From: an uncultured Prevotella sp.
Lineage (GTDB): Bacteria; Bacteroidota; Bacteroidia; Bacteroidales; Bacteroidaceae
Direction of reading: 5' to 3'
NCBI GenBank assembly: GCA_900543155.1
Contig: UQQN01000090.1
Coordinates: 1-9,715, forward strand
DNA: 9,715 nucleotides
Of the stretch, positions 6,242-9,715 are shown in pieces. A program made the position numbers and the translations under genes. Under the pieces are notes generated by a model. The model did no database searches. It was given only the letters and a program-made list of their open reading frames with translations, and had not been told where the DNA came from. Position 1 is the stretch's first letter. Every line of letters starts with the position of its first letter.

Positions 6242-7849
6242 CTAAAACTCTTTATTGTTAATTGCGGCTTTAATAAAGTCGAGGAACAAGGGGTGTGGTT
6301 TGAGCACCGTGCTAGAGTATTCGGGGTGGAACTGTGTACCCACGAACCAAGTCAGCGTCGGAATCTCTACAATCTCCACCAAGTCGGTATCGGGATTTGT
6401 GCCCACGCACTCCATACCCGCTTCCTCGTATTGCGAACGGAAATCATTGTTAAATTCATAGCGGTGGCGATGACGTTCGCGAATCACCTCTTTGCCATAA
6501 ATTTCGCGTACACGGCTGCCTTCGCGCAAGTTACATTCATAACCGCCCAAACGCATGGTGCCGCCCATATTCGTAATGTTCTTTTGGTCCTCCATCAAGT
6601 CAATCACGTTGTGGTCAGTCTTTGCGTCCATTTCGGCAGAGTTTGCATCGGCAAAACCCAATACATTACGTCCAAACTCAATCACCATCATCTGCATGCC
6701 CAAGCAAATGCCGAAGGTAGGTTTGTTATTTTCGCGACAATATTGCGTAGCAATAATTTTGCCCTCAATGCCACGTTGACCAAAGCCCGGACAAATCACG
6801 TAACCATCCATGCCTTTAAGCATCTCAGCCACATTCTCTTTCGTGATTTTCTCAGAGTTAATAAAGTGGCACTTCACCTTACGATCGTTGTAAGTGCCAG
6901 CTTGCGACAAAGCCTCGAGAATACTCTTATAGGCATCTTGCAAGTCATATTTGCCCACCAAACCGATATTGATAATTTCGGTTGCTTTATGGCGTCGGTC
7001 AAGGAACGAGCGCCAAGGACCCAATCCCGGAGTTTCGCCTACGGGCATATCGAGTTTGCGCAGAATGGTTGCATCTAGTCCCTGCTCTTGCATGCGCAAG
7101 GGCACTTCGTAGATGGTAGGCATGTCGAGGCTCTGCACAACCGCCTCGGGTGAAACATTACAAAACGCAGCAATTTTGCGTCGGAGCGTAGCCCCCAACT
7201 CATGTTCAGCGCGAAGCACCAAAATGTCGGGTTGAATACCCAAGCTCTGCAATTCCTTCACAGAGTGTTGTGTGGGTTTTGTTTTTAGCTCGCCAGCAGC
7301 TGCAAGATAAGGCACATAGGTAAGATGCACGCAAACCGCATTTTTGCCTAAGTCCCATTTTAATTGACGAATGGCTTCAAGGAAGGGCTGTCCTTCAATG
7401 TCGCCCACGGTGCCGCCAATTTCGGTAATCACAAAATCATACTTTTTGGTTTTGCCCAAATAAAGCATGTCGCGCTTAATCTCATCCGTGATATGCGGAA
7501 TCACCTGAATGGTTTTTCCTAGATAGTCGCCGCGACGTTCTTTTTCAATCACGCTCTGGTAAATGCGTCCAGTGGTGAAGTTGTTGTAGCGGGTGGTGTG
7601 AATACCCGTGAAACGTTCGTAGTGTCCAAGGTCCAAGTCGGTTTCCTGTCCATCATCAGTTACGTAACATTCGCCATGTTCGTAGGGGTTGAGAGTCCCC
7701 GGGTCGATGTTGATGTAAGGATCAAACTTCTGAATCGTGATGCTGAAACCACGAGCCTGCAACAATTTGCCGATAGATGCGGCAATAATTCCTTTACCGA
7801 GTGAGGAAGCAACGCCTCCTGTCACGAAAATGTACTTAGTCTCTGACAT
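6242..7849 (-). CDS. pyrG: CTP synthase (glutamine-hydrolysing)
   Basis: A 535-residue cytoplasmic enzyme making CTP from UTP, ATP and glutamine, the last step of pyrimidine nucleotide synthesis. The N-terminal amidoligase domain (about 1-266) has the P-loop GGVASSLGKG (11-20) and the metal/UTP-binding stretch DDGQETDLDLGHYERF. The C-terminal class I glutamine amidotransferase domain has nucleophile Cys382 (GICLGMQ), then His508 and Glu510 (QFHPEYSS). Length and spacing fit the family. The oxyanion-loop text reads CPGFGQRG, one glycine shorter than the PGGFG of E. coli; I believe this is normal in Bacteroidota. The start MSETKYIFVTGG is unambiguous. The gene diverges from rsmG over 86 bp containing two -7 elements, and is the upstream neighbour of yidC. 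Confidence 0.98.
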   Translation of the reverse strand: MSETKYIFVTGGVASSLGKGIIAASIGKLLQARGFSITIQKFDPYINIDPGTLNPYEHGECYVTDDGQETDLDLGHYERFTGIHTTRYNNFTTGRIYQSVIEKERRGDYLGKTIQVIPHITDEIKRDMLYLGKTKKYDFVITEIGGTVGDIEGQPFLEAIRQLKWDLGKNAVCVHLTYVPYLAAAGELKTKPTQHSVKELQSLGIQPDILVLRAEHELGATLRRKIAAFCNVSPEAVVQSLDMPTIYEVPLRMQEQGLDATILRKLDMPVGETPGLGPWRSFLDRRHKATEIINIGLVGKYDLQDAYKSILEALSQAGTYNDRKVKCHFINSEKITKENVAEMLKGMDGYVICPGFGQRGIEGKIIATQYCRENNKPTFGICLGMQMMVIEFGRNVLGFADANSAEMDAKTDHNVIDLMEDQKNITNMGGTMRLGGYECNLREGSRVREIYGKEVIRERHRHRYEFNNDFRSQYEEAGMECVGTNPDTDLVEIVEIPTLTWFVGTQFHPEYSSTVLKPHPLFLDFIKAAINNKEF

Positions 7850-7887
7850 TTTGTGTTGATTTTGAAAGTTTCGAATGTTTCAGCGTG

Positions 7888-7895
7888 CAAAGTTA
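7888..7895 (-). promoter_or_regulatory. -7 element of the pyrG promoter
   Basis: TAACTTTG on the minus strand matches the Bacteroidota -7 consensus TAnnTTTG. It lies 38 nt upstream of the pyrG start codon, so the leader would be about 30 nt. No good TTTG is found 19 bp further upstream, so the -33 element is weak or absent. It is only 12 bp from the rsmG -7 element on the other strand, so the two polymerases cannot bind at the same time. Confidence 0.55.
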
Positions 7896-7907
7896 ATGTT
7901 TTTCTGT

Positions 7908-7915
7908 TACCTTTG
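7908..7915 (+). promoter_or_regulatory. -7 element of the rsmG promoter
   Basis: TACCTTTG is a perfect Bacteroidota -7 element, 20 nt before the rsmG ATG, which gives a leader of only about 12-15 nt. The leader is A/T-rich (AAATAATTAAAAAAT) with no Shine-Dalgarno sequence, as is usual in this phylum. No convincing -33 TTTG stands at the usual distance. Confidence 0.6.
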
Positions 7916-7935
7916 CAGTAAAATAATTAAAAAAT

Positions 7936-8562
7936 ATGAGCAAAGAGATTATCTTTCAATACTTTCAAGAGCTTACAGACGTTCAGCGTGAGCAGTTTGC
8001 ACAGTTAGACGCACTCTATCGTGAGTGGAATGCAAAAATCAATGTCATTTCGCGTAAAGACATTGACAACCTCTATTCGCACCATGTGCTTCACTCGTTG
8101 GGCATTGCCAAGGTCATAAACTTTCGTCCTGGAACAAAAATCATGGACATTGGCACAGGGGGTGGTTTTCCGGGTATACCATTGGCGATACTTTTTCCTG
8201 AATGTCAGTTTAAACTTATTGATAGCATTGGCAAAAAAATTAAAGTGGCAACCGCTGTGGCACAGGCTATTGGCTTAAAGAATGTGCAGATAGAGCACCG
8301 CAATGTCATGGAGGAGAAGGCAAAATACGACTTCGTGGTGAGTCGTGCCGTGATGAATGCGTCCGACTTGGTGAAGCTTGTGCGCAAAAACATCAGTCGC
8401 GAGCAGCGCAATGCCTTGCCTAATGGTTTGATTTGCCTTAAAGGTGGCGATGTGACCGAAGAAATGGCACCCTTTGCAAATTGTTCAGAGGTATGGAACC
8501 TGAGTCAGTATTTCGATGATGCGTTCTTTGAAACTAAAAAGGTTACATACATACAGTTGTAA
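7936..8562 (+). CDS. rsmG: 16S rRNA (guanine527-N7)-methyltransferase RsmG
   Basis: A 208-residue SAM-dependent methyltransferase of the GidB/RsmG family, which makes m7G at position 527 of 16S rRNA using the 30S subunit as substrate. Visible hallmarks are NVISRKD (36-42), the SAM-binding glycine loop DIGTGGGFPG (71-80), LIDSIGKK just after it, VVSRAV in the middle and LKGGD towards the C-terminus. Length is typical. The ATG follows an A-rich leader and gives the expected N-terminus. The next gene starts 15 bp after the stop codon on the same strand, so the two are very likely one operon. In other bacteria loss of rsmG gives low-level streptomycin resistance. Confidence 0.97.
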   Translation: MSKEIIFQYFQELTDVQREQFAQLDALYREWNAKINVISRKDIDNLYSHHVLHSLGIAKVINFRPGTKIMDIGTGGGFPGIPLAILFPECQFKLIDSIGKKIKVATAVAQAIGLKNVQIEHRNVMEEKAKYDFVVSRAVMNASDLVKLVRKNISREQRNALPNGLICLKGGDVTEEMAPFANCSEVWNLSQYFDDAFFETKKVTYIQL

Positions 8563-8577
8563 TAAAAGTTTAGAATC

Positions 8578-9207
8578 ATGCAAATAAATCGATTTTGCGT
8601 AAATATGATACAAGAGAACTGTTACTTGGTGTGGGACGAAACACGCCAAGCAGTTCTTATAGACTGTGGAGCCTATTATGCTGAGGAGCAAAAGGCGATA
8701 AGCGATTTTATTGCAGCGCACAATCTTACGCTCACACATCTATTCAACACACATGCTCATTTTGATCATTTGTTTGGTGCAGCCTATATATATGAAAAGT
8801 ATGGCGTAAAGATAGAGCTATGTGTCGACGAGCAAGAGATCTACGAAAAAGCGGTAGCGTTTATGACCAATGGTTTACATCTGAATCTGAATTTAGAGTT
8901 GCCTCCTGTAGGACATTGGTTTAAAGACGGCGACAAATTGCGTTTTGGCAATACCACATTCGAGGTAATTGCCACTCCGGGTCACACTCCAGGTGGTGTA
9001 TGTTTTTATTGCGAAGAGGAGGGTGTTTTATTTTCAGGCGATACGCTCTTCCGTCATGGAATTGGTCGTTGCGATTTCCCTGGAGGCAATGGCGAGCAGT
9101 TAATTCATTCCATCAAGACGCGCATTCTCACCCTTCCAGGCACTGTAAAGGTGCTTCCAGGACATGGAGAAATAACCACGATTGCAGAGGAAATGTATAC
9201 TGTGTAG
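8578..9207 (+). CDS. Metallo-beta-lactamase-fold hydrolase, glyoxalase II-like
   Basis: A 209-residue MBL-fold enzyme, probably cytoplasmic since no signal peptide is seen. All metal-binding positions are present: H59-A-H61-F-D63-H64, His136 in TPGHTPGG, Asp155 in SGDTLF and His196 in LPGHG, so two metal ions (zinc or similar) are expected. Size and motifs fit the short single-domain glyoxalase II-like (YcbL-type) group, which lacks the extra C-terminal substrate domain of classical glyoxalase II. The natural substrate is not readable from sequence; a thioester such as a lactoyl-thiol adduct is a guess from the family. It follows rsmG by 15 bp, and I know of no functional link between the two. 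A hairpin-rich 3' region follows the stop codon. Confidence 0.93.
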   Translation: MQINRFCVNMIQENCYLVWDETRQAVLIDCGAYYAEEQKAISDFIAAHNLTLTHLFNTHAHFDHLFGAAYIYEKYGVKIELCVDEQEIYEKAVAFMTNGLHLNLNLELPPVGHWFKDGDKLRFGNTTFEVIATPGHTPGGVCFYCEEEGVLFSGDTLFRHGIGRCDFPGGNGEQLIHSIKTRILTLPGTVKVLPGHGEITTIAEEMYTV

Positions 9208-9230
9208 GTTCCACTCTGTGTGTGATAGTG

Positions 9231-9253
9231 CAAGTGACAAGTGACAAGTGACA
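9231..9253 (+). repeat. Heptamer tandem repeat, three copies of CAAGTGA
   Basis: CAAGTGA occurs three times head to tail (9231-9251), then CA, starting 23 nt after the metallo-hydrolase stop codon. Each copy supplies AAGTGACA, the partner of TGTCACTT at 9284-9291, so the array gives three alternative registers for a downstream stem. Three copies is the minimum for a slippage-prone tract. Confidence 0.85.
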
Positions 9254-9291
9254 TGTTAAATCGTTGATAATCAAGAAGTTATGTGTCACTT
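9246..9291 (+). other. Hairpin downstream of the metallo-hydrolase gene
   Basis: AAGTGACA (9246-9253) pairs perfectly with TGTCACTT (9284-9291) around a 30-nt loop. Only a short T/A stretch follows, so this is not a clear intrinsic terminator. It may protect the 3' end of the rsmG operon mRNA. A second small hairpin follows: ATTCGT (9313-9318), loop GGTTA, ACGAAT (9324-9329). Confidence 0.45.
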
Positions 9292-9374
9292 TATCACTCG
9301 AAAAATTTCTTAATTCGTGGTTAACGAATGTAAAGGCAAGTATATTCGCGTGCAGCGTCAAAGCAGGGGCAAGG

Positions 9375-9399
9375 GTTAAATGGGTTACCTCGTTAGGGG
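9375..9399 (+). repeat. Second copy of the 25-bp dispersed repeat
   Basis: This stretch matches 197-221 at 23 of 25 positions in the same orientation; the shared core reads GGTTACCYCGTTAGGGG. The inverted third copy at 250-269 matches the core only. The copies lie about 9.2 kb apart, both in non-coding DNA, which suggests a repeat family scattered through this genome rather than a local duplication. Confidence 0.75.
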
Positions 9400-9430
9400 T
9401 GAGATTGGGTCTAGGCGAATAGTCGTTTCC

Positions 9431-9461
9431 ATAGGACAAGAACCCAAGTCCTATATTTTTT
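9431..9461 (+). terminator. Rho-independent-like terminator on the plus strand
   Basis: ATAGGAC (9431-9437) pairs perfectly with GTCCTAT (9448-9454) around a 10-nt loop, followed at once by ATTTTTT. It would end a plus-strand transcript. The nearest known gene on that strand, the metallo-hydrolase, stops 224 nt earlier, so either the rsmG operon has a long 3' UTR or a small RNA ends here. The opposite strand has no T-run after the stem. Confidence 0.5.
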
Positions 9462-9488
9462 ATGACGCAAGTTTTCTTTCGAAAAGTA

Positions 9489-9571
9489 GGCTTGCTTCGC
9501 AAGGAAAGTGTGCTTTGCACAGAGCAAGCCCATTTCTAAAGAAGGGCTAACGAAGACGGTATGTAAATACC
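9489..9571. other. Run of nested and competing hairpins, possible structured RNA or dispersed repeat
   Basis: GGCTTGCT (9489-9496) pairs with AGCAAGCC (9523-9530); inside sits GTGC-TTT-GCAC (9510-9520) and, as a competing fold, CTTGC-TTC-GCAAG (9491-9503). AGCCC (9527-9531) can instead pair with GGGCT (9544-9548), which excludes the first stem. GGTAT-GTAA-ATACC (9558-9571) follows. No protein frame of conserved character covers it. I do not recognise it as a known RNA family. Confidence 0.4.
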
Positions 9572-9657
9572 TATCTTGGAGAATTTCGACCGCCACCAAA
9601 CTTACCTGCGATGCCTTTGATGATGTCGATGGGAGTAATTTTTGGTTCATCCGACAT
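9571..9657 (-). CDS. Possible 28-residue small protein, unrecognised
   Basis: The minus strand reads MSDEPKITPIDIIKGIAG then KFGGGRNSPR and a TAG stop. I do not recognise the family. In its favour are a composition unlike random translation (an amphipathic core ITPIDIIKGIAGKF with an acidic start and a Gly/Arg-rich end) and an A/T-rich leader. Against it are its length, the lack of a consensus promoter in the 58 bp available upstream, and the repeat-rich surroundings. A GGTAT/ATACC hairpin overlaps the stop codon. It could also be the preserved 5' end of a longer gene cut by an insertion, since the conserved-looking part ends near GKFGGG and repeat-like DNA follows. Confidence 0.35.
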   Translation of the reverse strand: MSDEPKITPIDIIKGIAGKFGGGRNSPR

Positions 9658-9715
9658 TTCGAGTGATAAATTCAGTATAGAACAAAAGAAAACCGCTGAA
9701 CATTTTGTATATTTG

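Larger units (their letters stand above)
9290..9670. repeat. 14-bp inverted repeat bounding a gene-poor 381-bp stretch
   Basis: The text at 9290-9303 (TTTATCACTCGAAA) has its perfect reverse complement at 9657-9670. The stretch between carries a copy of the window's dispersed 25-bp repeat (9375-9399), several hairpins and the small ORF. The arms could be the ends of a MITE-like insertion, but no clear target duplication is visible in the flanks. On the right the arm overlaps the last base of the small ORF's start codon. Confidence 0.5.

Noticed and set aside
9128..9650. Minus-strand open frames of 130 and 79 codons in the right-hand spacer
   Set aside because: They run through tandem repeats, hairpins and the end of the metallo-hydrolase gene, overlap each other, and show no protein-like composition.
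9708..9715. TATATTTG at the right edge as a plus-strand -7 promoter element
   Set aside because: It fits TAnnTTTG but has no TTTG 19 bp upstream and no downstream sequence is available, so it cannot be told from chance A/T-rich text.

Overview
The window reads as chromosomal DNA of a Bacteroidota organism, most likely Bacteroidales of the Prevotellaceae type. The evidence is the gene set (a DPP5-type periplasmic peptidase, Bacteroidota-style YidC and PyrG), A-rich leaders without Shine-Dalgarno sequences, and several copies of the Bacteroidota promoter pattern TTTG-N19-TAnnTTTG. Genus is inference; no marker in the window settles it.

Layout: a tRNA-Gly(GCC) on the minus strand is cut by the left edge (1-53), with its promoter at 87-117. 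A repeat-bearing spacer follows. A minus-strand block then holds an MFS transporter resembling MFSD1 (285-1655), a DPP5-like S9 dipeptidyl peptidase (1762-3930), yidC (4025-5920) and pyrG (6242-7849). Transcription runs pyrG, yidC, then peptidase, then transporter, with a terminator-like hairpin (3950-4004) separating the first pair from the second. From an 86-bp divergent promoter region, rsmG (7936-8562) and a metallo-beta-lactamase-fold hydrolase (8578-9207) run on the plus strand. The last 500 bp hold no sizeable gene but many repeats and hairpins, and one possible 28-codon ORF.

Function: most genes are housekeeping: membrane protein insertion (YidC), CTP synthesis (PyrG), 16S rRNA methylation (RsmG). 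The DPP5/MFS pair looks like a peptide-use module: the peptidase would release dipeptides in the periplasm and the transporter, by its resemblance to the lysosomal dipeptide carrier MFSD1, could take them up. That coupling is inferred.

The least ordinary parts are non-coding. The pyrG-yidC spacer is almost wholly a nested palindrome: a 186-bp MITE-like element with 24-bp terminal inverted repeats (one mismatch), inside a second perfect 14-bp inverted repeat, and directly downstream of a near-ideal promoter that would give yidC a long folded leader. A 25-bp sequence recurs with two mismatches at both ends of the window. I saw no defence system, CRISPR array or complete insertion sequence.
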